Below, piece by piece: positions 49,180 to 57,679 of a stretch of 64,000 bases of DNA (position 1 is the first letter of the stretch; each line of letters opens with the position of its first letter). The position numbers and the translations under genes were made by a program. Origin of the DNA: Isoalcanivorax pacificus W11-5 (GTDB lineage Bacteria > Pseudomonadota > Gammaproteobacteria > Pseudomonadales > Alcanivoracaceae); assembly GCF_000299335.2 (NCBI RefSeq), contig NZ_CP004387.1, forward strand, positions 2,418,001 to 2,482,000. The letters are read 5' to 3'. Under the pieces are notes generated by a model. That model worked only from the letters and a program-made list of their open reading frames with translations, was not told the DNA's origin and did not search any database.

Positions 49180-50661
49180 TCACACCGCCAACCCGAGCCG
49201 GCGAGCTTCCATGCGCCGCAAGAACTCCAGCATGACCTGCCGGTACAGGTCCTCGCCCAGCCAGGCGTCCTCGACCCCGCTGTCCACGTTCGGGTTGTCG
49301 TTCACTTCCACCACCACGACACGATCACCGGACTGTTTCATGTCCACGCCGTACAGGCCGTTGCCCATCAGGCGGGCGGCCTTGAGTGCCGTGCGCAATA
49401 CCTTGGACGGCACCTCCTGCACAGGCAGCGTGCGCGAACCGCCGGAGAGCGTCTTGCCGCCGGCATGGTTGTAGATCTGCCAATGGCCCTTGCTCATGAA
49501 GTACTGGCAGGCAAACAGCGGCCGGTTGTTGAGCACGCCGATGCGCCAGTCGTAGTCCGTGTACATGAACTCCTGCGCCAGCACCACCGCACTCTGCTTG
49601 AAGTATTCCACCAGCGCCGTCTCCAGCGCCTCGGCACTGTCCGCCTTGCTGATACCACGCGAGAAACTGCCGTCGGGAATCTTCAGCACCACCGGCAGGC
49701 CGAGGTCCTCGACCATCGCCTGCACATCGTGCCTGCCACCCCGGAACAGAAAGCGGGTCTTCGGCACCGGTACTTTGTTGCCCTGCATCAGTTCGGCGAA
49801 GTAGATCTTGTTGGTGCAGCGCAGGATCGAGCCGGGGTCGTCGATCACCACCATGCCCTCCTGCTCGGCCTTGCGGGCAAACTGATAGGTGTGGTGGTCC
49901 AGCGCCGTGGTCTCGCGGATGAACAGCGCGTCGTACTCCGCCAGGCGCGGATAATCCTCGCGGCCGATCAACTCGACATTGATACCCAGGCCCGCGCCCG
50001 CACGCACGAACTGACGCAGTGCGCCCTTGTCGCTCGGCGGCAGTTTTTCGTCCGGGTTCACCAGCATGGCCAGGTCATAGCGGAACTTGCGGCGGCTGCC
50101 GGCCTTGCGCCAGACGCGGGCGTTGAAGGCCTCCAGCGCCGCGGCGAAGGCGTCTTCTTCCTTGCCCTTGAGCTGATGCAGGCCGATCGGGCGCACCGAC
50201 TCCACCGTCCAGCTTTCACGGCGGCGGAATGTCAGTTGCAGGATCGGGCACGGCAACTGGTCGAAGATCTGCCGCGCCAGTTCAGTCAGGCCGGCATGCT
50301 CGGTCTGGCCGAAATAGATCTTGATGGTGAGCTGGTCACCATCCTGGCGGCGCTTTTTCATCGCCTTGTCCAGCGCCGCCTCGAAGGATTCGAAGTGCAG
50401 CCCGTACAGCGCCTTGCGCGACAGGTCGTTGACCGTACGCACCGACGGCAGCCCCCGATGACCACGGGCTTCCGCCAGCAGGGAGCAGTAGTAGCCCGGG
50501 CTGAGGTAACGGTAATTACGGCAGAGGTTGATCACCTGTACCCGTCCACTGGGGAAGACGGTGCTGCTGTCCAGGTATTCCTGCGCGGTCATCAGGTGTT
50601 TGGCGGGGTAATAGGCGGCCCAGTCTCGGCGGTCTTCGACCACCAGAATCACATTGGTCAT
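49180..50661 (-). CDS. RimK-like ATP-grasp protein with N-terminal RLAN-type domain
   Basis: This 493-residue protein has an N-terminal half (ILVVEDRRDWAAYYPAKHLM, SPGYYCSLLAEARGHRGLPS) that matches the domain fused to RimK-type ligases in a group of proteobacterial proteins. The C-terminal half is an ATP-grasp (PVVLKIPDGSFSRGISKADS, AQEFMYTDYDWRIGVLNNRP, NGLYGVDMKQSGDRVVVVEV, NDNPNVDSGVEDAW). Such ligases join amino acids, often glutamate, to proteins or small molecules. It lies directly downstream of the Anbu peptidase gene set on the same strand and may share its peptide-modifying role. CAGGGAG precedes the ATG. Confidence 0.9.
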   Translation of the reverse strand: MTNVILVVEDRRDWAAYYPAKHLMTAQEYLDSSTVFPSGRVQVINLCRNYRYLSPGYYCSLLAEARGHRGLPSVRTVNDLSRKALYGLHFESFEAALDKAMKKRRQDGDQLTIKIYFGQTEHAGLTELARQIFDQLPCPILQLTFRRRESWTVESVRPIGLHQLKGKEEDAFAAALEAFNARVWRKAGSRRKFRYDLAMLVNPDEKLPPSDKGALRQFVRAGAGLGINVELIGREDYPRLAEYDALFIRETTALDHHTYQFARKAEQEGMVVIDDPGSILRCTNKIYFAELMQGNKVPVPKTRFLFRGGRHDVQAMVEDLGLPVVLKIPDGSFSRGISKADSAEALETALVEYFKQSAVVLAQEFMYTDYDWRIGVLNNRPLFACQYFMSKGHWQIYNHAGGKTLSGGSRTLPVQEVPSKVLRTALKAARLMGNGLYGVDMKQSGDRVVVVEVNDNPNVDSGVEDAWLGEDLYRQVMLEFLRRMEARRLGLAV

Positions 50662-50744
50662 GGCACTCCCTGCAGTACCGGAAATTGACGATGGCTGCCT
50701 CGCACTTTAGGGGATACGCCCCACCTCCGCCAGTGGATTGAGAG

Positions 50745-50767
50745 GACGCCGGGGGGGGGCCGGCGTC
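50745..50767 (-). terminator. Hairpin after the Anbu gene
   Basis: GACGCCGG and CCGGCGTC form an 8-base perfect stem around a G-run loop, six bases past the Anbu stop. No T tract follows on the - strand. Confidence 0.5.
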
Positions 50768-50772
50768 AGGTT

Positions 50773-51495
50773 TTACAGACGCAGGGGCGGTAGCGAGCGG
50801 AAGGTGTCGCGCAGGCCGTCGGACCAGGCTTCACGCAGTTCACGGTAGAAGGCGTGGTGCTCGTCGATATTGTAGTGGCGGCTGCCGTCAAAGCTGTCCG
50901 CGTCGTAGAGCATGGCGTCCAGCGGCAGCCCCACCGACAGGTTCGAGCGGATGGTGGAGTCAAACGAGATCAGCGCGCATTTCATCGCCTGCTCCAGCGG
51001 CAGGCGGAAATCCACCACCCGGTCGATGATCGGCTTGCCGTATTTGCTCTCGCCGATCTGGAAATACGGCGTATCCACCGTGGCCTCGATGAAATTACCC
51101 GCCGGGTAGACGTGGAACAGCCTTGGCGCCTCCCCCCGGATCTGCCCGCCGACCAGGAAGCTGCTGCCAAAATCCACCCCGCTCTGCCGCTGGCCGGCAT
51201 CACGATCAATTACCTCGCGCAGGATGCCCCCGACCAACTCGGCGATGTCGTACAGGCTCGGCACATTGAGAATGTGCTTCGGCGCAGCGTCACGGGCGCG
51301 CTGGCGCAACAGGCTCAGCACACTCTGCGTGGTGGCCAGGTTACCGGCGCTCATGATCACCACCAGCCGTTCACCGTCGACCTCGAAGCGATGCAGTTTG
51401 CGGAAGGTGGCAATGTGGTCAACGCCGGCATTGGTGCGGGAATCCGCCGCAAAAATCATGCCCTGTTCCAGGCGCATGGCGACGCAATAGGTCAT
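50773..51495 (-). CDS. Anbu (bacterial proteasome-homologue) peptidase
   Basis: This 241-residue protein is of the Anbu/BPH proteasome-like family. The start MTYCVAMRLEQGMIFAADSR-type sequence places Thr2 as the N-terminal nucleophile after removal of Met, then TNAGVDHIATFRKLHRFEV, VIMSAGNLATTQSVLSLLRQ and FGSSFLVGGQIRGEAPRLFH. Family members assemble into large open rings and belong to the Ntn-hydrolases; their physiological role is unsettled. The ATG at 51495 was chosen for this N-terminus. The gene closes a four-gene set with permuted ATP-grasp, alpha-E and transglutaminase proteins, which is the classic Anbu neighbourhood. Confidence 0.92.
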   Translation of the reverse strand: MTYCVAMRLEQGMIFAADSRTNAGVDHIATFRKLHRFEVDGERLVVIMSAGNLATTQSVLSLLRQRARDAAPKHILNVPSLYDIAELVGGILREVIDRDAGQRQSGVDFGSSFLVGGQIRGEAPRLFHVYPAGNFIEATVDTPYFQIGESKYGKPIIDRVVDFRLPLEQAMKCALISFDSTIRSNLSVGLPLDAMLYDADSFDGSRHYNIDEHHAFYRELREAWSDGLRDTFRSLPPLRL

Positions 51496-51514
51496 CTGTC
51501 GTGTGCTCCGAAGG

Positions 51515-52309
51515 CTATTGTTGCGGCTCGTCGAGCCGCTCCACGGTGGCCACCGCGTGCAGGGACTCGGGGCCGCCGCCATAGCGTACGCCACGCACCG
51601 GGCAGGCATCCAGATAGTCCATGCCCACCGCCAGCTTCAGGTGATTGCGTGGCTGGCATTGCTGGTTGGTGATGTCGAAGGTGTGCCAGCCATCGTCCAG
51701 CCAGACCTCGGCCCAGGCATGGCTGGCCACATGCCCTTCGTCCTGGCTGTAGAGATAGCCGCTGACATAACGGGCCGGCAGGCCCAGCAGCCGCGCGCAG
51801 GCCAGGAACACGTGGGTGTGATCCTGGCAGACGCCCTGCCCGAGCGCGAACGCCTCACCGGCGGTGCTGCCCGCGTGGGTGCTGCCGGGCGTGTAGGGCA
51901 TGTGCGAGAGCACTTCGACCATCAGTTTTTCCATCCCGGCCCGCCCCGGCTGACGGATGCACTGGTGGGCGAACTCCGTCAGTGCCGCGCTCGGCCGGGT
52001 CAGCCGCGTGAAGCGGCTGTGTACCAGCGGCGACAGGCTATCGTCCTCGTCCTCCATGTCCTCGTCCAGCACGTCCACCTCGCCGTGCGCGCGAATGGAA
52101 ATGGAACGGTGCGGCTCGTCCAGCGTCAGCACGTGCAGAATATTGCCAAAACCGTCCGTGCTGATCAGCGGCGCAGCGGGCATGTCCAGTTGCCAGTCGA
52201 GCACACGCTGGCGTGCCGAGCTTTTCGGTGTCAGGCGCACGTACTGCGTACTGTGGCGCGCCAGTTCGTCATAGCGGTAGGTCGTCAGGTGTTCGATGGA
52301 CAGTCTCAT
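51515..52309 (-). CDS. Transglutaminase-like protein of the Anbu cluster
   Basis: This 264-residue transglutaminase-fold protein has the bacterial N-terminal beta domain (LSIEHLTTYRYDELARHSTQ) and a papain-like core (EAFALGQGVCQDHTHVFLAC with the catalytic Cys, GHVASHAWAEVWLDDGWHTF with His, DITNQQ with Asp). The ATG at 52309 follows GGAGGTCTT. It lies 13 bases after the alpha-E gene and 19 bases before Anbu. Peptide or isopeptide chemistry is likely, but the substrate is unknown. Confidence 0.93.
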   Translation of the reverse strand: MRLSIEHLTTYRYDELARHSTQYVRLTPKSSARQRVLDWQLDMPAAPLISTDGFGNILHVLTLDEPHRSISIRAHGEVDVLDEDMEDEDDSLSPLVHSRFTRLTRPSAALTEFAHQCIRQPGRAGMEKLMVEVLSHMPYTPGSTHAGSTAGEAFALGQGVCQDHTHVFLACARLLGLPARYVSGYLYSQDEGHVASHAWAEVWLDDGWHTFDITNQQCQPRNHLKLAVGMDYLDACPVRGVRYGGGPESLHAVATVERLDEPQQ

Positions 52310-52322
52310 AAGACCTCCAGCC

Positions 52323-53252
52323 TCATATGACTTCAAGGTAAGCCGACTGGATGGTGTCGGCCAGTTCATTCACACGGCGGAGAAAATCGGTCAGGTATTC
52401 GTGCAGGCCGATGGCAAAGACGTGGTCGATATCGCCGTACTGCAGGCGCGCGTACAACACCGCCGCCAGGCGCTTGGCGTCCAGGCCGGAGTCGCCTTCC
52501 ACCGACGGCAACAGTTCACACAGCATTTCCATGCAGGAGCGCAACGAGCGTGGCACTTCCGCACGCAGGATCAGCATCTCTGCCACGTGCTCATGGGTAA
52601 TGCGGTCACTGTACAGTTCACGATACGCCTCAAACGCACCGACCGACCGCAACAGGGCATTCCAGCGGTAATAATCCACCGCGCTATTGCCCTTCGGCCC
52701 CTGTATCTGGTGCTTCACATCCAGAATCCGGGCGGTGTTGTCGGCGCGTTCGATAAAGGTACCGATGCGGATAAAACGGAACGCATCGTTGCGAATGATG
52801 GTGCCGTAGGTAGCACCCCGAAACAGGTGCGAGCGCTCCTTCACCCAGTCCAGGAAAGCGCTGGCGCCCATGGCGATCAGGCCGTAGCGACGGATGTTCT
52901 GCAGCTCGATCCAGGTGGTGTTGATGCTCTCCCAGATTTCACTGGTGATCTTGCCACGCACCGCATGGGCGTTTTCGCGTGCCTGGCGGATGCAGCAGTA
53001 AATGCTGCCGGGGTTGTCTTCATCCAGAGCGAAAAAGTGCAGCACATTGTTGACCTGCACCGTATCGTATTTCTCGATATAGCGTTCCAGGCTGCCGGTG
53101 ATTTTCAGGGGCGCGGCGACTTCCTCGTTCACCGTTTCCGAAAACGGGATCAGTGACAGGTTCCAGGCCACGTCGAGCATCCGGGCGATATTCTCCGCGC
53201 GCTCCAGGTGCCGCGACATCCAGTACAGTTCCGATGCGGTCCGGCTCAGCAT
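52323..53252 (-). CDS. Alpha-E domain protein of the Anbu cluster
   Basis: This 309-residue all-helical protein begins MLSRTASELYWMSRHLERAE, and RFIRIGTFIERADNTARILD repeats a similar ERA(D/E)N-R-LD motif about 170 residues later, an internal duplication typical of the alpha-E family. The function is unknown, but alpha-E proteins nearly always accompany circularly permuted ATP-grasp and transglutaminase proteins. Its start overlaps the end of the ATP-grasp gene by seven bases, indicating coupling. Confidence 0.92.
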   Translation of the reverse strand: MLSRTASELYWMSRHLERAENIARMLDVAWNLSLIPFSETVNEEVAAPLKITGSLERYIEKYDTVQVNNVLHFFALDEDNPGSIYCCIRQARENAHAVRGKITSEIWESINTTWIELQNIRRYGLIAMGASAFLDWVKERSHLFRGATYGTIIRNDAFRFIRIGTFIERADNTARILDVKHQIQGPKGNSAVDYYRWNALLRSVGAFEAYRELYSDRITHEHVAEMLILRAEVPRSLRSCMEMLCELLPSVEGDSGLDAKRLAAVLYARLQYGDIDHVFAIGLHEYLTDFLRRVNELADTIQSAYLEVI

Positions 53253-54682
53253 GACGGCGCCTCCAGTACCCAGGTGTCCTTGGTGCCACCGCCCTGCGAC
53301 GAGTTCACCACCAGCGAGCCTTCTTTCATGGCCACACGGGTCAGCCCGCCCGGCACCAGACGCACCTCGCGGCCACTGAGGACGAACGGCCGCAGGTCGA
53401 TATGCCGTGGCGCGATGCCCTCCTCGACGAAGACCGGGCAACTGGACAGCGACAGCGTCGGTTGCGCAATGTAGTTCTCCGGATACGCCACCAGTTGCTT
53501 GCGGAACTGCTCGATCTGCTCGCGCGTACTGGCCGGGCCGATCAGCATGCCGTAGCCACCGGCGCCATGGACTTCCTTCACCACCAGCTCATGCAGGTTG
53601 TCGAGCACGTGGCCAAGATCATCTGCCTTGCGACACTGCCAGGTGGGTACGTTTTTCAGGATCGGTTCCTGGCCGAGGTAAAAGCGGATCATGTCCGGCA
53701 CATAGGGGTAAATCGACTTGTCATCCGCCACACCGGTACCGACCGCATTGGCCAGCACCACATTGCCTTCACGGTAGGCAGACATCAGGCCCGGCACACC
53801 AAGCATGGAATCCGGCTCGAACGCCAGCGGGTCCAGGTAGGCGTCATCAATACGGCGATAGATCACATCCACCCGCTGCGGGCCGGCGGTCGTGCGCATG
53901 TAGACGAAGCCCCCCTTGGTGAACAGGTCAGCACCTTCCACCAGCTCCACGCCCATCTGCCGGGCGAGGAAGGCATGTTCGAAATAGGCACTGTTGTAGC
54001 GGCCGGGTGTCAGCACCACTACGCACGGGCTTGCGACATGGCAACTCTGCGCCAGCATTTCGTGCAGCAGTGCCGGATAATGGTCCACCGGCGCCACGCG
54101 ATGCTTCGCAAACAATTCCGGGTACAGCCGCATCAGCATGCGGCGGTTTTCGATCATGTAGGAGACCCCCGACGGCGTGCGCAGGTTGTCCTCCAGCACA
54201 TAATAATCGCCGTCGTTGTTGCGGATCAGATCGACACCTGCGATATGCGCATAGATGGCGTTTGGCAGGTCCAGCCCCTGCATGCAGGGCTGGTACTGGG
54301 CATTGGCAAATACCTGATCCGCCGGAATGCGGCCGGATTTCAGGATCGCCTGGTCGTGATAGATATCGTGCAGAAACAGGTTCAGCGCCTCGACCCGTTG
54401 CAGGATGCCCTGCTCCAGCGCCTGCCACTCGGCCGCCGGGATGATGCGCGGCAGGCTGTCGAACGGGATCAGCCGTTCGGTGCCCTCCTCGGCGCCGTAC
54501 ACATTGAAGGTAATCCCGACCCGGTGAAAAAGCAGATCCGCTTCCTTGCGCTTGCGCTCGATGGTGTCCATCGACACCCCTTCGAGCCAGCGCCAGTAGG
54601 CGGCATATTGTTCCCGCACCTTGCCGGGTGCGCCAAACATCTCGTCAAACCCGCCTGCGGGCGGTGTAGTCACCTTGATCAT
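53246..54682 (-). CDS. Circularly permuted type-2 ATP-grasp protein of the Anbu cluster
   Basis: This 478-residue ligase-like protein has the permuted ATP-grasp order: RVGITFNVYGAEEGTERLIP and IIPAAEWQALEQGILQRVEA, GVDLIRNNDGDYYVLEDNLR, TPSGVSYMIENRRMLMRLYP, then DVIYRRIDDAYLDPLAFEPD and VVKEVHGAGGYGMLIGPAS at the nucleotide site. An amide-bond ligase activity is expected. The ATG at 54682 opens the four-gene Anbu set; upstream open codons are unsupported. A 155-base gap separates it from the MalT-like regulator on the same strand. Confidence 0.93.
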   Translation of the reverse strand: MIKVTTPPAGGFDEMFGAPGKVREQYAAYWRWLEGVSMDTIERKRKEADLLFHRVGITFNVYGAEEGTERLIPFDSLPRIIPAAEWQALEQGILQRVEALNLFLHDIYHDQAILKSGRIPADQVFANAQYQPCMQGLDLPNAIYAHIAGVDLIRNNDGDYYVLEDNLRTPSGVSYMIENRRMLMRLYPELFAKHRVAPVDHYPALLHEMLAQSCHVASPCVVVLTPGRYNSAYFEHAFLARQMGVELVEGADLFTKGGFVYMRTTAGPQRVDVIYRRIDDAYLDPLAFEPDSMLGVPGLMSAYREGNVVLANAVGTGVADDKSIYPYVPDMIRFYLGQEPILKNVPTWQCRKADDLGHVLDNLHELVVKEVHGAGGYGMLIGPASTREQIEQFRKQLVAYPENYIAQPTLSLSSCPVFVEEGIAPRHIDLRPFVLSGREVRLVPGGLTRVAMKEGSLVVNSSQGGGTKDTWVLEAPSC

Positions 54683-54837
54683 CAGGTCCTGCCCTCGACA
54701 TCGTCTCCTGCCTGAGGACCTCAGCAACCACCATGCCAACAACCACTGCGTAAATCCGCCTGCTTCAGGCCCGAAAATGGCGCACCGCACCACAACGGAT
54801 CAATTCGCGCACCAACGCAACGCACCCAGGCAACGTA

Positions 54838-57474
54838 TCAGGGCTGTCCATGCCGGGCCAGCCAGACAATGGCCTCGGCACGGCTGCTGACTCCGAGCTT
54901 GGCGAAAATATTCTTCATGTGCCATTTGATCGTCGTCACTGCCACACCGGAGGTTTCACTGATCTCGCGGTTGGACAGGCCATCACGCAGCAGCGTCAGG
55001 ATCTCCGCCTCGCGGGCCGTGAGCGCGGCAGTCACGGGTGCAGCCACCGGCATCTGAGTGGACGGCAACAGCGAGGCGAACATCTGCAGGTAGATATCCG
55101 GCAGGGTCACCTCGCCAAGCCGGTGCGCCTCCGCGACCACCAGCGCCAGGCCCGGTGCTTCATCAAAAGCAGTACGATTCAGCGCTTCCAGGCCATAACG
55201 TGCTATCAGCGCTTTCAACTGCTGTCGCGCGGCAGCAGGCCGCCCCCGACGCCAGGTGCCCGCCACCCGGCAGGCATCGGCCACCAGCGCCCTGGCATTG
55301 GCGCCCTGCCGGCGCAACATGCCGGCAATGGCCGCGAGCACACCGTCGGCACGGTCATAATCCTGCCGCGACCACAGCCACAGCACCACGCCCATGCCGG
55401 CCCGTTCGCGGTTTTCATCATAGGTCCCGGCGGCCTGCCATTCGCCGGCCAGCAAACGGGGCAGCAGGCGATATTCCGTCATCACCTGCTCCATGCGATG
55501 GTGATCGCCGGCGGCGAAGGCCTGACGCATTTTTTCGTGCACAAGCTGGCTGACAAAACGGTCGTAATTCCCCAGCGTGAGAATCCGTTCCAGATGCTGC
55601 AACAGCCGTTGCGCCCGGCCCGGCTGGCCAGCCAGATCGAACAACCGGCTCATATTCAGATACGCCGCCGCAATCACCTCGGTGGCGCAGGAGGAACTGA
55701 CCCTGGGCAACAGGCTGTCACCAAGATGACGGGCCTGGTCAAGCTGGCTCATCTCGTAATGCAACACCATCATCGCCGTGGCGGCATTGACCCAGGCCGG
55801 GCCCGGCGCATCAGGCTGGTAGCGCCGGAACATCTCATGCACCGACTGGGTGGCGTGCAGCATACGGCCACGATTGCGGTCGCACAGCACCAGGATCAGG
55901 TCGGCGTAGCTTTCCAGGTAACGGTAGCCGAGCCGCGAGAGAATATCCTTTGCGCGCTGGGCGTAATGCAACGCCGTGTCGAATTCCGCATGCAACAGAT
56001 AATGGTAAGCAATGATCGCCAGCGAAAAAGCACGCACATCATGCTGCCCGGTGGAGGCGAGCAATACTGCCTGATCATCATCGATACGAAAATGACAGTC
56101 GCGCTGGAAAAACAGCAACATGCTTTCCAGAAAGGCCGGCGTCCAGGCTTCCGCAAAGCGCCCCTGGCGCTCGGCCGGCGGCACCGCCAGCGAGGCGTCA
56201 ATGTAGTAGCGCGCCTGATTGAAACGCCGCGACAGAATCAACGCACCGATCAACGGGCCGCACAGATCCGTATTCGGCACCACCTGCGCTTCCGGCAACG
56301 CCAGCAGCCAGTGCATGATGCGTGTGTAGTCACCGCGCTGGTGCCACAGATAGCAGCACTGCGTGAGCATCTGTTCGAAAAAATGCGGAGCCGCCACCTG
56401 GCGCGCATGCTGCAACGCACTCTCTTCCTCCGCATGGTCACGCCACCAACAGGCCGCCCGGCGATGCAGCTGGTCAAGCGTGTCCGGCGCACTGGTCTGC
56501 AAGCGCGCCAGCAGAAACTCCTGGAACAGCGTGTGGTAGCGCATCCAGCCTGGGTGGTCCTCGACCGGGTGCAGAAACAGCTCGCGCGATTGCAGATAGG
56601 ACAGCACCGGTGCGCTACTGCCCGGTCCGTCCAGCAGCGCATCACACAACGGTTCGCAAAAACGCTCCAGTGCTGCCGTGTGCAGTAAAAAACGATGTAC
56701 TGCCGGAGGCAGATCATGGATCACCACCTCGGCAAAATAATCCAGCAGCGCCGGCTGGTCGGAAAACCGCAGCGGCCCAGCCGGCGCCTGCGCCAGCAAC
56801 GCCAGCTTGATGCCAGCCGCCCAGCCTTCGGTCAGCGACAGCAACCGCTGCCGCTCCACGGGCGCCAGCCCGGGGCAATAGTGCGCGCACAACACATCCA
56901 GCTCCGCCGCACTGAAACACATCTCCGTGCGGTCGATGACCTGCACGCGGTCTTCCAGTTGCAGGCGGCTCAACGCCAGTTGCGGCTGGCCACGGCAGGC
57001 GATGACCCAATGCAGCGACGCGGGTGAGGCCTGCAATACACCGGACAGCACAGCGTGGATCAGCGCGTCATCGGCGAACTGGAATTCATCGATCATCAGG
57101 AAAAAGGGCGCCGTCACCCCTGCCAGCGCCTGCAGCAAGGCATCCACCAGTGCCGCTGCCGGCAACGCAGCCTCGGCACTGAGATCGTTATAGGACAGGC
57201 CTTCAAATTCCGGCACCACTTCCCGGATGGCCGCGTCCAGCCGCGAAAAAAAACTCACCGGGTCTGCATCGCGCCGCGTCAGTGAAAGGCTGGCAATCTG
57301 CCATTGCGAACGCGCCACCCGCCATTGTTGCAGCAACGTGGATTTGCCCGAGCCGGCCGGCGCCGGCAATAACGTCAGCGTGTACGCGGCCGCCTGGTCC
57401 AGACGGTCGAGCAGCGCAGGCCGTTCGATCCAGAAACGCCCGCCGGACTGTGTGCGATGATGGTGTTTTGCCAT
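54838..57474 (-). CDS. MalT-like LuxR-family regulator (large ATP-binding)
   Basis: This 878-residue regulator has an N-terminal STAND-type ATPase (LLPAPAGSGKSTLLQQWRVA as Walker A near residue 40, FFLMIDEFQFADDALIHAVL as Walker B), a long helical, TPR-like middle (ALHYAQRAKDILSRLGYRYL), and a C-terminal LuxR HTH (LTAREAEILTLLRDGLSNRE, ISETSGVAVTTIKWHMKNIF). It has the architecture of MalT, which is activated by an inducer in an ATP-dependent way. It is divergent from the diheme lipoprotein gene at 57680 across 205 bases and is the likely controller of that gene. Confidence 0.93.
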   Translation of the reverse strand: MAKHHHRTQSGGRFWIERPALLDRLDQAAAYTLTLLPAPAGSGKSTLLQQWRVARSQWQIASLSLTRRDADPVSFFSRLDAAIREVVPEFEGLSYNDLSAEAALPAAALVDALLQALAGVTAPFFLMIDEFQFADDALIHAVLSGVLQASPASLHWVIACRGQPQLALSRLQLEDRVQVIDRTEMCFSAAELDVLCAHYCPGLAPVERQRLLSLTEGWAAGIKLALLAQAPAGPLRFSDQPALLDYFAEVVIHDLPPAVHRFLLHTAALERFCEPLCDALLDGPGSSAPVLSYLQSRELFLHPVEDHPGWMRYHTLFQEFLLARLQTSAPDTLDQLHRRAACWWRDHAEEESALQHARQVAAPHFFEQMLTQCCYLWHQRGDYTRIMHWLLALPEAQVVPNTDLCGPLIGALILSRRFNQARYYIDASLAVPPAERQGRFAEAWTPAFLESMLLFFQRDCHFRIDDDQAVLLASTGQHDVRAFSLAIIAYHYLLHAEFDTALHYAQRAKDILSRLGYRYLESYADLILVLCDRNRGRMLHATQSVHEMFRRYQPDAPGPAWVNAATAMMVLHYEMSQLDQARHLGDSLLPRVSSSCATEVIAAAYLNMSRLFDLAGQPGRAQRLLQHLERILTLGNYDRFVSQLVHEKMRQAFAAGDHHRMEQVMTEYRLLPRLLAGEWQAAGTYDENRERAGMGVVLWLWSRQDYDRADGVLAAIAGMLRRQGANARALVADACRVAGTWRRGRPAAARQQLKALIARYGLEALNRTAFDEAPGLALVVAEAHRLGEVTLPDIYLQMFASLLPSTQMPVAAPVTAALTAREAEILTLLRDGLSNREISETSGVAVTTIKWHMKNIFAKLGVSSRAEAIVWLARHGQP

Positions 57475-57679
57475 TTTTTTATCTGAACAGGTGCCGCTTC
57501 ATGCCTTGCTTCATGCCTTTTCCGTAGCTTGCGATGCCCGTGCCGTCTTTTTGTGTGAGCGCGCATACATTGGCGCGCCGCCTGTTACCCCTGCGCCCCT
57601 ACTTAAGGAGGGCGCCCTGAACGGTACTTGTGTGCCAATGTTATGACCACCCGAGAGACGCCTGTAAAGGAGCATAACA

